This document shows, in pieces, positions 28,234 to 38,343 of a DNA stretch of 64,000 nucleotides. This DNA comes from Pseudomonas sp. Root562 (lineage in GTDB: Bacteria; Pseudomonadota; Gammaproteobacteria; Pseudomonadales; Pseudomonadaceae). Each line of letters begins with the position of its first letter. The stretch's first letter is position 1. A program made the translations under genes and the position numbers. Below the pieces are notes generated by a model that saw only the letters and a program-made list of their open reading frames with translations, made no database searches and was not told where the DNA came from. The stretch lies in NCBI RefSeq assembly GCF_001427125.1, contig NZ_LMGK01000001.1, forward strand, positions 446,108 to 510,107, read 5' to 3'.

Positions 28234-29724
28234 ATGGTTGCCGCATTGCTTGATCGTCTTGGTGTAAACCCGGCCCTGTACCAGAACGGCAAAGTGCCTG
28301 TGCATTCGCCCATCGACGGCAGTCGCATCGCCGCCGTGAACTGGGAAGGCGCCGCTGAAGTCGAGCAGCACATCAGTCGCGCAGATCATGCGTTCGAGCT
28401 GTGGCGCAAGGTGCCGGCGCCGCGCCGTGGCGAGCTGGTGCGTCAACTGGGCGACATCCTGCGTGAGTACAAGGCCGATCTCGGCGAGCTGGTGTCGTGG
28501 GAAGCGGGCAAGATCACTCAGGAAGGTCTGGGTGAGGTTCAGGAGATGATCGACATCTGCGATTTCGCCGTCGGTCTGTCCCGTCAGTTGTACGGCTTGA
28601 CCATCGCTTCCGAGCGTCCTGGCCACCACATGCGCGAAACCTGGCATCCGCTGGGCGTGGTTGGCGTGATCAGTGCGTTCAACTTCCCGGTCGCGGTCTG
28701 GGCCTGGAACGCCACGCTGGCGCTGGTCTGCGGTAACCCGGTGATCTGGAAACCGTCGGAGAAAACCCCGCTGACCGCCCTGGCCTGCCAGGCGCTGTTC
28801 GATCGCGTGCTGAAGAACTTCAGCGACGCACCGCCGCACCTGAGCCAGGTCATCATCGGCGGTCGCGATGCCGGCGAAGCCTTGGTTGATGATCCGCGTG
28901 TCGCGCTGGTCAGCGCCACCGGCAGCACCCGCATGGGGCGCGAAGTTGCGCCGAAAATCGCCGCACGCTTCGCCCGCAGTATTCTCGAACTGGGTGGCAA
29001 CAACGCGATGATCCTGGGCCCAAGCGCCGACCTGGACATGGCCGTTCGTGCGATTCTGTTCAGCGCCGTCGGCACCGCCGGCCAGCGTTGCACCACCTTG
29101 CGTCGCCTGATTGCCCATGAGTCAGTCAAAGAAGAAATCGTCACTCGCCTGAAAGCCGCTTACTCCAAAGTGCGCATCGGCCATCCGCTGGAAGGCAACC
29201 TGATCGGCCCGCTGATCGACAAGCAAAGCTTCGAGAACATGCAGGACGCGCTGGAGCAGGCCTTGAGCGAAGGCGGCAAGGTGTTCGGCGGCAAGCGTCA
29301 ACTGCAAGACAAGTTCCCGAATGCCTACTACGTATCGCCAGCCATCGTCGAAATGCCGGAGCAGAGTGATGTGGTCTGCCACGAAACCTTCGCACCAATT
29401 CTGTACGTGGTCGGCTACAGCGACTTCAACGAAGCCTTGCGTCTGAACAATGCCGTGCCGCAAGGCCTGTCCTCGTGCATCTTCACCACCGATGTGCGTG
29501 AAGCCGAGCAGTTCATGTCGGCGGTAGGCAGTGACTGCGGCATTGCCAACGTCAACATCGGCCCGAGCGGTGCGGAAATCGGCGGCGCGTTCGGTGGCGA
29601 GAAAGAAACCGGCGGCGGCCGTGAGTCGGGCTCCGATGCATGGCGCGGCTACATGCGTCGTCAAACCAACACCGTGAACTACTCGCTGGAGTTGCCGTTG
29701 GCCCAGGGCATCACGTTCGATTAA
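28234..29724 (+). CDS. amaB: Aldehyde dehydrogenase, L-aminoadipate-semialdehyde (piperideine-6-carboxylate) type
   Basis: A 496-aa NAD-dependent dehydrogenase that would oxidise the semialdehyde formed from pipecolate to 2-aminoadipate. Catalytic Cys286 (GTAGQRCTTLRR) and general base Glu252 (ILELGGNNAM) are present, plus the cofactor-binding VVGVISAFNFPVAVWAW and WKPSEKTPLTA. Homologues of the ALDH7 (antiquitin) group share GQRCTTLRR. GAGGAG precedes ATG 28234. The pipecolate oxidase gene follows after a REP pair. Assignment rests on family motifs and on the amaB-amaA pairing. Confidence 0.85.
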   Translation: MVAALLDRLGVNPALYQNGKVPVHSPIDGSRIAAVNWEGAAEVEQHISRADHAFELWRKVPAPRRGELVRQLGDILREYKADLGELVSWEAGKITQEGLGEVQEMIDICDFAVGLSRQLYGLTIASERPGHHMRETWHPLGVVGVISAFNFPVAVWAWNATLALVCGNPVIWKPSEKTPLTALACQALFDRVLKNFSDAPPHLSQVIIGGRDAGEALVDDPRVALVSATGSTRMGREVAPKIAARFARSILELGGNNAMILGPSADLDMAVRAILFSAVGTAGQRCTTLRRLIAHESVKEEIVTRLKAAYSKVRIGHPLEGNLIGPLIDKQSFENMQDALEQALSEGGKVFGGKRQLQDKFPNAYYVSPAIVEMPEQSDVVCHETFAPILYVVGYSDFNEALRLNNAVPQGLSSCIFTTDVREAEQFMSAVGSDCGIANVNIGPSGAEIGGAFGGEKETGGGRESGSDAWRGYMRRQTNTVNYSLELPLAQGITFD

Positions 29725-29751
29725 ATACAACTTTTGAACCCATGAAGATCA

Positions 29752-29842
29752 CTGTGGGAGCGGGCTTGCCCGCGATGGCAATCGGTCAGTCACCTGGATG
29801 TTGAAGGTGCTGACGCTATCGCGGGCAAGCCCGCTCCCACAG
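29752..29842. repeat. REP inverted pair (GGGAGCGGGCTTGCCCGCGATGG type)
   Basis: Inverted units at both ends of a 91-bp segment between amaB and amaA. Within an operon, such a pair can stabilise the upstream message. Confidence 0.85.
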
Positions 29843-29882
29843 GTAAATGGTGTGTTAGTTAGGTTTCTGTTGGAGTCTGGCA

Positions 29883-31166
29883 ATGCCGTTACGCGAAGAG
29901 TGTCTGTGGGAAAAACTGACGCCGCAAAGGCCCGACAACGCGGCGCTCAAGGGGGAAGTGAAGGTCGATGTCTGCGTCATCGGCGCCGGGTTTACCGGTT
30001 TGTCGGCGGCGGTGCATCTGCTGGAACAGGGCAAAACCGTTTGCGTGCTGGAAGCCCATCGCGCCGGGCATGGCGGCTCGGGGCGCAACGTCGGGCTGGT
30101 CAATGCGGGCATGTGGATTCCCCCGGACGAGATTGAAGCCGGGTTTGGCACTGAGGTCGGCAGCCAGCTCAACCGCATGCTCGGTGCGGCCCCGTCCCTG
30201 GTGTTCAGCCTTGTGGATAAATACAACATCGATTGCCAGTTGCGCCGCGAAGGCACGCTGCACATGGCGCACAACGCCCGCGGCGAAGCCGACTTGCGCA
30301 GTCGTGAAGAACAATGGAAACGCCGAGGTGCACCGGTGGAACTGCTCACCGGTCGAGCGTGCGAACAAGCCACCGGCACCAAAAAAATTGCCGCCGCGCT
30401 GCTTGATCGGCGTGCCGGCACGCTTAACCCGATGGCCTATACCACGGGGCTGGCCAAGGCGGCCATCAGTCTGGGCGGTCAGTTGTTCGATCATTCACCC
30501 GTCAGCCGACTCGAACGTCAGGGGCAGCGCTGGTCGGTGCAGACTGCACAGGGTTCGGTGCTGGCCGAGCAAGTGGTGATCGCCTCCAATGCCTATACCG
30601 AAGGCGACTGGACTGAGTTGCGGCGTAACTTTTTCCCCGGTTACTACTATCAGGTGGCTTCGGTGCCGCTGACCGAAGACGCCGCTCGGCAAATCTTGCC
30701 CGGTGGCCAGGGTTCCTGGGACACCCGGCAAGTGCTCAGCAGCATTCGTCGTGACAAGGACGGTCGCCTGCTGCTGGGCAGTCTGGGCAATGGCAATCAG
30801 AAGCCGACCTGGTTCCTCAAAGCCTGGGCCGACCGGGTGCAGCAGCATTATTTTCCTTACCTCAAACCGGTCGAATGGGAATGCACCTGGACCGGTTGCA
30901 TCGCTTTTACTCCCGATCATCTGATGCGCCTGTTCGAACCGGCGCCCGGTTTAGTGGCAGTCACCGGTTACAACGGTCGTGGCGTGACTACCGGAACGGT
31001 GGTGGGCAAAGCATTTGCCGATTACCTGTGTAACGGAAATCCTCAAGCGCTGCCGATTCCCTTCGCGCCCATGCAGCCATTGGCCGGGGTGGGGTTGCGC
31101 AGTTGCCTGTACGAGGCGGGTTTTTCGCTGTATCACGCGGGCCAGTGCCTGCGGATCGTGATCTGA
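29883..31166 (+). CDS. amaA: FAD-dependent oxidoreductase, L-pipecolate oxidase type
   Basis: A 427-aa DAO-family flavoprotein. The FAD dinucleotide motif is VCVIGAGFTGLSAAVHLLE (about 30-48), followed by GGSGRNVGLVNAGMW. The C-terminal GYNGRGVTTGTVVGKAFA is the second FAD contact typical of the amine/amino-acid oxidase group. It would oxidise L-pipecolate to piperideine-6-carboxylate, the substrate of the upstream dehydrogenase. GGAG lies 9 nt before ATG 29883. Glycine- or gamma-glutamylputrescine-oxidase-like functions remain possible; the neighbour decides for pipecolate. Confidence 0.8.
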   Translation: MPLREECLWEKLTPQRPDNAALKGEVKVDVCVIGAGFTGLSAAVHLLEQGKTVCVLEAHRAGHGGSGRNVGLVNAGMWIPPDEIEAGFGTEVGSQLNRMLGAAPSLVFSLVDKYNIDCQLRREGTLHMAHNARGEADLRSREEQWKRRGAPVELLTGRACEQATGTKKIAAALLDRRAGTLNPMAYTTGLAKAAISLGGQLFDHSPVSRLERQGQRWSVQTAQGSVLAEQVVIASNAYTEGDWTELRRNFFPGYYYQVASVPLTEDAARQILPGGQGSWDTRQVLSSIRRDKDGRLLLGSLGNGNQKPTWFLKAWADRVQQHYFPYLKPVEWECTWTGCIAFTPDHLMRLFEPAPGLVAVTGYNGRGVTTGTVVGKAFADYLCNGNPQALPIPFAPMQPLAGVGLRSCLYEAGFSLYHAGQCLRIVI

Positions 31167-31221
31167 ATGTGGATTTTTGCAGGGCAAAGCGGCGCTTTTT
31201 CGATCTGCAGCTAGCCTGTAG

Positions 31222-31249
31222 TGGTGCGGGTTGTAGCAGTCCCGCACCA
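31222..31249. promoter_or_regulatory. Inverted repeat upstream of the liv promoter
   Basis: TGGTGCGGG-N10-CCCGCACCA, a perfect 9-bp inverted repeat 56 bp after amaA and 209 bp before the sigma-54 -24 element. No U-tract follows, so it may be a factor-independent pause or an enhancer-protein site; GGTGC/GCACC are the NtrC half-site letters in reversed order. Confidence 0.4.
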
Positions 31250-31457
31250 GCAGTGTGCACTTCGGTGACGCACGTTGTTACAGGCTGGTTGCACGTCGTT
31301 TAAAGCCGCGGTTGCAATGATGGCGCAGGCGGGTTGCGCCTCAAATAAAAAATGGTTTTACCTTCCGCGGTTTAGACGGTTGCACGCCCAATGAAAATGG
31401 GCTCGAAACAGTCGAAAAAACAATAAGGCAACGACTTTTTTCAGAATAAAAAACCGA

Positions 31458-31473
31458 TGGCACGGCCCTTGCT
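31458..31473 (+). promoter_or_regulatory. Consensus sigma-54 (RpoN) promoter of the liv operon
   Basis: TGGCACG-GCCC-TTGCT matches the -24/-12 consensus at every position, with the invariant GG and GC 10 bp apart. Transcription would start about 31484, leaving a 45-nt leader. The rest of the 31167-31528 gap contains several GGTTGC(A/G) words and the inverted repeat at 31222, but no gene. Confidence 0.85.
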
Positions 31474-31528
31474 CTGAGCATTCAGTGAAGTTGTAGTGCC
31501 AATTAAAAAAACCAAGGAGCATCACCTC

Positions 31529-32662
31529 ATGTCCCAGACGTTTTACAAGAAAGGCTTTCTGGCCCTCGCAGTGGCAACTGCGCTGGGTGTTTCTGCGTTT
31601 GCTCAGGCTGACATCAAGATCGGCGTAGCGGGACCAATGACCGGTGCCAACGCGGCATTTGGCGAACAGTACATGAAGGGTGCACAGGCGGCGGCCGATG
31701 CGGTCAACGCGGCGGGCGGGGTTAACGGGGAAAAAATCGTACTGGTCAAGGGCGATGACGCCTGCGAACCGAAACAGGCTGTGACGGTCGCCAAAGACCT
31801 GACCAACCAGAAAGTGGCCGGCGTCGTCGGTCACTTCTGCTCCTCGTCGACCATCCCGGCCTCCGAGATCTACGACGAAGCGGGCATCATCGCCATTACT
31901 CCAGGCTCCACCAACCCACAGGTTACCGAACGCGGCCTGAGCGCCATGTTCCGTATGTGCGGTCGTGACGACCAGCAGGGCATCGTGGCCGGCGATTACA
32001 TCGTCGACGTGCTCAAGGGCAAGAAAGTCGTCGTGCTGCACGACAAGGACACCTACGGCCAAGGCCTGGCTGACGCCACCAAGGCTCAACTGGTCAAGCG
32101 CGGCGTAACGCCTGTGCTGTACGAAGGCCTGACCCGTGGCGAGAAAGACTTCAGCACCATCGTGACCAAGATCCGTGGCGCTGGCGCTGACGTTGTCTAC
32201 TTCGGTGGTCTGCACCCGGAAGCCGGCCCTCTGGTTCGTCAACTGCGTGAACAAGGCCTCAAAGACGTCAAGTTCATGTCCGACGACGGCATCGTGACCG
32301 ACGAACTGGTGACCACCGCTGGCGGTCCGCAATTCGTTGACGGCGTGCTGATGACCTTCGGTGCCGACCCACGCCTGCTGCCAGACAGCAAGACCGTGGT
32401 AGACGCCTTCCGCAAGGCCGGTACCGAGCCTGAAGGCTACACCCTGTACGCCTACGCTTCGGTGCAAACCCTGGCTGCAGCCTTCAACGGCGCCAAGTCC
32501 AACAATGGCGAAAAAGCCGCTGAGTGGCTGAAGAAGAACCCGGTCAAGACCGTCATGGGCGAGAAGACCTGGGACAGCAAGGGCGACCTGAAAGTCTCCG
32601 ACTACGTTGTTTACCAGTGGGACAAGGACGGCAAATATCACCAACTGGAAAAACAGAAGTAA
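31529..32662 (+). CDS. livK: Branched-chain amino acid ABC transporter binding protein
   Basis: A 377-aa periplasmic Leu/Ile/Val-binding protein. The signal peptide MSQTFYKKGFLALAVATALG ends in FAQA with cleavage after residue 27, then DIKIGVAGPMTGANAAFGEQ, a standard LivJ/LivK start. The type-1 binding fold has EIYDEAGIIAITPGSTNP at the ligand cleft. AAGGAGC precedes ATG 31529; an upstream in-frame ATT-type start is rejected. It is separated from the permease genes by 240 bp with a REP pair, allowing more binding protein than membrane protein. The sigma-54 promoter implies nitrogen control. Pseudomonas literature also calls this gene braC. Confidence 0.93.
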   Translation: MSQTFYKKGFLALAVATALGVSAFAQADIKIGVAGPMTGANAAFGEQYMKGAQAAADAVNAAGGVNGEKIVLVKGDDACEPKQAVTVAKDLTNQKVAGVVGHFCSSSTIPASEIYDEAGIIAITPGSTNPQVTERGLSAMFRMCGRDDQQGIVAGDYIVDVLKGKKVVVLHDKDTYGQGLADATKAQLVKRGVTPVLYEGLTRGEKDFSTIVTKIRGAGADVVYFGGLHPEAGPLVRQLREQGLKDVKFMSDDGIVTDELVTTAGGPQFVDGVLMTFGADPRLLPDSKTVVDAFRKAGTEPEGYTLYAYASVQTLAAAFNGAKSNNGEKAAEWLKKNPVKTVMGEKTWDSKGDLKVSDYVVYQWDKDGKYHQLEKQK

Positions 32663-32697
32663 GGGCTGATTCGATCACCTGAACCCCACAGATCCCT

Positions 32698-32790
32698 TGT
32701 GGGAGCGGGCTTGCCCGCGATGGGCGGACTTGCAAGAGACATTTTTGTCGAATGTTCAACCGCCATCGCTGGCAAGCCAGCTCCCACAGG
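32698..32790. repeat. Mixed REP pair between livK and livH
   Basis: The left unit is GTGGGAGCGGGCTTGCCCGCGATGG and the right unit CCATCGCTGGCAAGCCAGCTCCCACA, two different subtypes joined in inverted orientation. It lies inside the operon after the binding-protein gene. Confidence 0.85.
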
Positions 32791-32902
32791 GACCGTGGTG
32801 GTCTGCCTGATCGTGAATGACATTGCTCCGACGTATATCTGTATTTTCCTTAGAGGAACCGCACAGCCACATGTGCAGGTTCTCATTGCGTGAGATTGCG
32901 TT

Positions 32903-33817
32903 ATGGATGGTATTTTCCTGCAGCAACTGGTCAACGGCCTGACCCTCGGGTCGGTCTATGGCCTGATCGCCATCGGCTACACAATGGTCTATGGCATCAT
33001 CGGCATGATCAACTTCGCCCATGGCGAGGTTTACATGATTTCCGCTTACCTGGCGGCAATCAGTCTGGCTCTGCTGGCTTACTTCGGTATCGAATCCTTT
33101 CCGCTGCTGATGCTTGGCACGTTGATCTTCACCATCGTCGTCACGGCGGTGTATGGCTGGGTCATCGAGCGTGTCGCCTACAAACCCCTGCGTAATTCCA
33201 CCCGACTGGCACCACTGATCAGCGCCATCGGTATTTCGCTGATCCTGCAAAACTACGCCCAGATCGCCCAGGGCGCCAAGCAACAAGGCGTTCCCACGTT
33301 GCTCACAGGGGCCTGGCGTGTCGAGGTCGGTAGCGGTTTCGTGCAGTTGACCTACACCAAGGTGTTCATTCTGGTTGCCGCGTTTGTCGGCATGGCTGCG
33401 CTGACCTACATCATCAAGTACACCAAGCTCGGCCGCATGTGCCGTGCAACCCAGCAAGACCGCAAGATGGCTTCGATCCTCGGGATCAACACCGACCGGG
33501 TGATTTCCTACGTATTCATCATCGGTGCAGCGATGGCGGCCCTGGCCGGCGTGCTGATCACCATGAACTACGGCACTTTCGACTTCTATGCCGGCTTCAT
33601 CATCGGGATCAAGGCGTTCACCGCTGCGGTGCTCGGCGGGATTGGCTCGCTGCCTGGCGCCATGCTCGGCGGGATCATCCTGGGGATTTCCGAGTCGCTG
33701 TTTTCCGGCCTGGTGAACTCGGACTACAAAGACGTATTCAGCTTCTCGCTGCTGGTTCTCGTTCTGGTCTTTCGGCCCCAAGGCCTGCTCGGCCGTCCTC
33801 TTGTGTCGAAGGTGTAA
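32903..33817 (+). CDS. livH: Branched-chain amino acid ABC transporter permease LivH
   Basis: A 304-aa inner-membrane permease with about eight hydrophobic helices. It begins MDGIFLQQLVNGLTLGSVYG and contains IGMINFAHGEVYMI and the cytoplasmic loop MCRATQQDRKMASILGIN, which contacts the ATPases. It is followed after 3 bp by livM. The ribosome site before ATG 32903 is weak (TGAGATTG). Confidence 0.94.
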   Translation: MDGIFLQQLVNGLTLGSVYGLIAIGYTMVYGIIGMINFAHGEVYMISAYLAAISLALLAYFGIESFPLLMLGTLIFTIVVTAVYGWVIERVAYKPLRNSTRLAPLISAIGISLILQNYAQIAQGAKQQGVPTLLTGAWRVEVGSGFVQLTYTKVFILVAAFVGMAALTYIIKYTKLGRMCRATQQDRKMASILGINTDRVISYVFIIGAAMAALAGVLITMNYGTFDFYAGFIIGIKAFTAAVLGGIGSLPGAMLGGIILGISESLFSGLVNSDYKDVFSFSLLVLVLVFRPQGLLGRPLVSKV

Positions 33818-33820
33818 GCG

Positions 33821-35104
33821 ATGTCTTCAACCACTAAAAAAACCATTGATATCAAAAAAAGTCTGGTTGACGCGATTCTTGCCGGCCTCATTGCCCTGAT
33901 CGTGTTCGGGCCGATTGTCGGCGTTGTGCTCGATGGCTACGGCTTCAACATGGAAACCACCCGGGTGGCATGGATCGTCGCCATTGTCATGGCCGGTCGT
34001 TTCGCCCTGAGCTTGTTCCTGCAAACCCCCAAGGGCTTGAGAATCCTTGAAGGTTTTGAAACAACCGGCTCCGGCGTCCATGTATTGGCGCCTGACTACA
34101 AATCGCGGTTGCGCTGGATCATTCCGCTGGTAATCGTCATCGCCGTGGTATTCCCGTTTTTCTCCAACTCCTACCTGCTGGGCGTGGTCATCCTCGGGCT
34201 GATCTACGTGCTGCTGGGCCTGGGGCTGAACATCGTGGTCGGCCTGGCCGGCTTGCTCGACCTCGGTTATGTGGCGTTCTACGCCATCGGCGCCTATGGT
34301 CTGGCACTCGGTTATCAATACCTCGGGCTGGGCTTCTGGACGGTGCTGCCGCTGGCGGCGATCACGGCGGGGCTGGCCGGTTGCATCCTCGGTTTCCCGG
34401 TGCTGCGTCTGCACGGTGACTATCTGGCAATCGTGACCCTGGGCTTCGGTGAAATCATCCGTCTGGTCCTCAATAACTGGCTGTCGCTGACTGGCGGTCC
34501 GAATGGCATGCCGGCACCACTGCCGACTTTCTTCGGCCTGGAATTCGGCAAGCGGGCGAAGGACGGTGGTGTACCGTTCCATGAGTTCTTCGGCATCGCC
34601 TATAACCCGGACGTGAAGTACTACTTCATCTACGCGGTGTTGTTCCTCGTGGTACTGGCTGTGCTGTACATCAAGCATCGCCTGGTGAAGATGCCGGTCG
34701 GTCGTGCCTGGGAAGCGCTGCGCGAAGACGAGATCGCCTGCCGCTCCATGGGCCTGAACCACGTTTTGGTCAAGCTCTCGGCGTTCACCATCGGTGCATC
34801 GACGGCAGGTCTGGCGGGCGTGTTTTTTGCCACTTATCAGGGCTTCGTCAACCCGACCTCGTTCACGTTCTTCGAATCGGCCCTGATCCTCGCCATCGTG
34901 GTACTGGGTGGCATGGGCTCGACCATTGGTGTGGTGATTGCTGCCTTCGTGCTGACTGTCGCCCCGGAACTGCTGCGTGGCTTCGCCGAGTACCGCGTGC
35001 TGTTGTTCGGCATCCTGATGGTGTTGATGATGATCTGGCGACCGCGTGGCCTGATTCGGATCAGCCGCACCGGTGTGACCCCGCGTAAAGGAGTAGCGCC
35101 ATGA
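33821..35104 (+). CDS. livM: Branched-chain amino acid ABC transporter permease LivM
   Basis: A 427-aa permease, longer than a minimal LivM because of an N-terminal DUF3382 extension (about 1-100: two membrane helices and a basic loop). The core has GLNIVVGLAGLLDLGYVAFY, FGEIIRLVLNNWLSLTGGPN and the EAA-like AWEALREDEIACRSMGLN. Its stop overlaps the livG start by 4 bp (ATGA). Forms the membrane channel with LivH. Confidence 0.94.
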   Translation: MSSTTKKTIDIKKSLVDAILAGLIALIVFGPIVGVVLDGYGFNMETTRVAWIVAIVMAGRFALSLFLQTPKGLRILEGFETTGSGVHVLAPDYKSRLRWIIPLVIVIAVVFPFFSNSYLLGVVILGLIYVLLGLGLNIVVGLAGLLDLGYVAFYAIGAYGLALGYQYLGLGFWTVLPLAAITAGLAGCILGFPVLRLHGDYLAIVTLGFGEIIRLVLNNWLSLTGGPNGMPAPLPTFFGLEFGKRAKDGGVPFHEFFGIAYNPDVKYYFIYAVLFLVVLAVLYIKHRLVKMPVGRAWEALREDEIACRSMGLNHVLVKLSAFTIGASTAGLAGVFFATYQGFVNPTSFTFFESALILAIVVLGGMGSTIGVVIAAFVLTVAPELLRGFAEYRVLLFGILMVLMMIWRPRGLIRISRTGVTPRKGVAP

Positions 35105-35969
35105 GCGAAGTCGTACTCAGTGTCGAAAAGCTGATGATGCACTTCGGCGGCATCAAGGCGTTGAACGATGTCAGCCTGCAGGTCAAACGCAATTCGATCT
35201 TCGCCCTGATCGGTCCCAATGGCGCCGGCAAGACCACGGTGTTCAACTGCCTGACCGGGTTCTACAAGGCTTCCGGCGGCAAGATCGAACTCAATGTGCG
35301 TGGCGAAAGGACCAACGTCATCCAGTTGCTCGGCGAATCGTTCAAACCGACCGATTTCGTCTCGCCTAAAAACTTCATCACCCGGCTGCGCTACAAGATG
35401 TTTGGCGGCACCCACCTGGTGAACCGTGCCGGGCTGGCGCGGACTTTCCAGAACATTCGCCTGTTCAAGGAAATGTCGGTGCTGGAAAACCTGCTGGTGG
35501 CCCAGCACATGTGGGTCAACCGCAGCATGCTGGCTGGCATTCTCAACACCAAGGGTTACCGCAAAGCTGAAAGCGATGCGCTGGACCACGCGTTCTACTG
35601 GCTGGAAGTGGTGGACCTGGTGGACTGCGCCAACCGCCTGGCCGGTGAACTGTCCTACGGCCAGCAACGCCGTCTGGAAATCGCCCGGGCCATGTGTACC
35701 CGTCCGCAGATCATCTGCCTCGACGAACCGGCCGCTGGCCTCAACCCTCAGGAAACCGAAGCGCTGAGCGCGATGATCCGGCTGCTGCGCGACGAGCACG
35801 ATCTGACCGTGGTGCTGATCGAACACGACATGGGCATGGTTATGAGTATTTCCGACCACATCGTGGTGCTGGACCACGGCATCGTGATCGCCGAGGGCGG
35901 TCCCGACGACATCCGCAACGATCCGAAAGTGATTGCCGCCTACCTGGGCGCCGACGAAGAGGAAGTGGT

Positions 35970-35973
<4 letters not shown>
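35101..35973 (+). CDS. livG: Branched-chain amino acid ABC transporter ATPase LivG
   Basis: A 290-aa ABC ATPase. Walker A is GPNGAGKTT (38-46), the Q-loop is in LARTFQNIRLF (Q117), the signature is LSYGQQRR, and Walker B is IICLDEPAAGLNP. Compared with the usual length of about 255, it carries an extra segment of about 35 residues (roughly 67-105) between Walker A and the Q-loop, including GESFKPTDFVSPKNFITRL. Overlaps livM and livF by 4 bp each, so LivM, LivG and LivF are translationally coupled. Confidence 0.93.
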
Positions 35974-36686
<713 letters not shown>

Positions 36687-36704
36687 GTCGGCTTCGTTAT
36701 GCAC

Positions 36705-36736
36705 AGCCCCGGCGCGCAATCGCCGGGGCTTTTTTA
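36705..36736 (+). terminator. Terminator of the liv operon
   Basis: AGCCCCGGCG-CGCAAT-CGCCGGGGCT followed by six T, 18 bp after the livF stop. Confidence 0.95.
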
Positions 36737-36759
36737 TATCTCGCAAACACCACGGCTCC

Positions 36760-36850
36760 CTGTAGGAGTGAGCCTGCAAGCGATGACGATGTGTGAGTCA
36801 TATCCATCCAGGGCGTACCGACGCTATCGCGAGCAGGCTCACTCCCACAG
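36760..36850. repeat. REP pair (TGTAGGAGTGAGCCTG type)
   Basis: Inverted units, the left one imperfect (GTGAGCCTGCAAGCGATG), the right one CTATCGCGAGCAGGCTCACTCCCACA. Follows the liv terminator. Confidence 0.8.
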
Positions 36851-36875
36851 GGGCAGCGGGGCATTCTTTTGAAAT

Positions 36876-37362
36876 TGTGGAAAACAAATTCCCCGAGCTC
36901 CCAAACCGCGACATAAAGCCGCTGCAAATAGTTGTTTTGTCACGGTTTTGACTTGTCCCCGATTACTGTGGAGCTGGCTGTGAATAACGTGGGAGTAGCT
37001 GGCTGAAGCCCTTTGAAACCGTGGCGTGCAGAGGTGTGGTTGTTTTTTGATCAGTGGTTTTTACTTGGCTGAAAGAGCACTTTGTCAACCTTTTTGTTGG
37101 CAGTGAAAATCAGCGAATCGGGTGTGCACAAGCCTGTGGATAAGTCTGTGACTAAACTCTGGAAAGACTCGGCTGAAGGCCGTGGTTGCTGGCTTGGCGC
37201 CATCGTTGATTTGACCTGTCAGTCATGAAAATGGCCATGGGCTACACAGCAGGTGCTTGAGGGTCAAGCAAAAAAGTTTCAAAACCCCGCGCTAAGCCTT
37301 GTGGATAGCGGCTTGCAGCTTTTCCACTTGCCCCCAAAGACTGTGGACCGGCCTGTGGATAA
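36876..37362. promoter_or_regulatory. Cluster of DnaA boxes in a gene-free region
   Basis: Perfect TTATCCACA boxes (as TGTGGATAA) lie at 37135-37143 and 37354-37362. Boxes fitting TTWTNCACA lie at 36876-36884 (TTTTCCACA) and 36979-36987 (TTATTCACA). One-mismatch boxes lie at 37300-37308 and 37320-37328, and partial TGTGGA words at 36967 and 37342. Most point the same way. The 36687-37524 gap has no convincing gene: one 81-codon frame at 37253-37498 lacks a ribosome site and coding character. Confidence 0.65.
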
Positions 37363-37452
37363 CGTGCGGGCACATGGCTGCAAGCCACGGAGGGTAAGGC
37401 GTTGCGCGATTAGATCATTTTTTGAACAGGCTCGCGGTGGTTGCCCGTGTGA

Positions 37453-38295
<843 letters not shown>

Positions 38296-38310
38296 GAGCG
38301 TGTGACGGCC

Positions 38311-38332
38311 AATCGCGGGCTTGCCCGCGATT
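38311..38332. repeat. Single short palindrome AATCGCGGGC-TTGCCCGCGATT
   Basis: One REP-like unit without a partner, between the SDR stop and the convergent AGE-family stop. It may terminate both. Confidence 0.6.
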
Positions 38333-38343
38333 GCGACCAAACA

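Noticed and set aside
36876..37362. Chromosome origin (oriC)
   Set aside because: DnaA boxes are present but dnaA, dnaN, rpmH, rnpA, gidA and a clear AT-rich 13-mer array are missing, and the surrounding genes are not those at Pseudomonas oriC.
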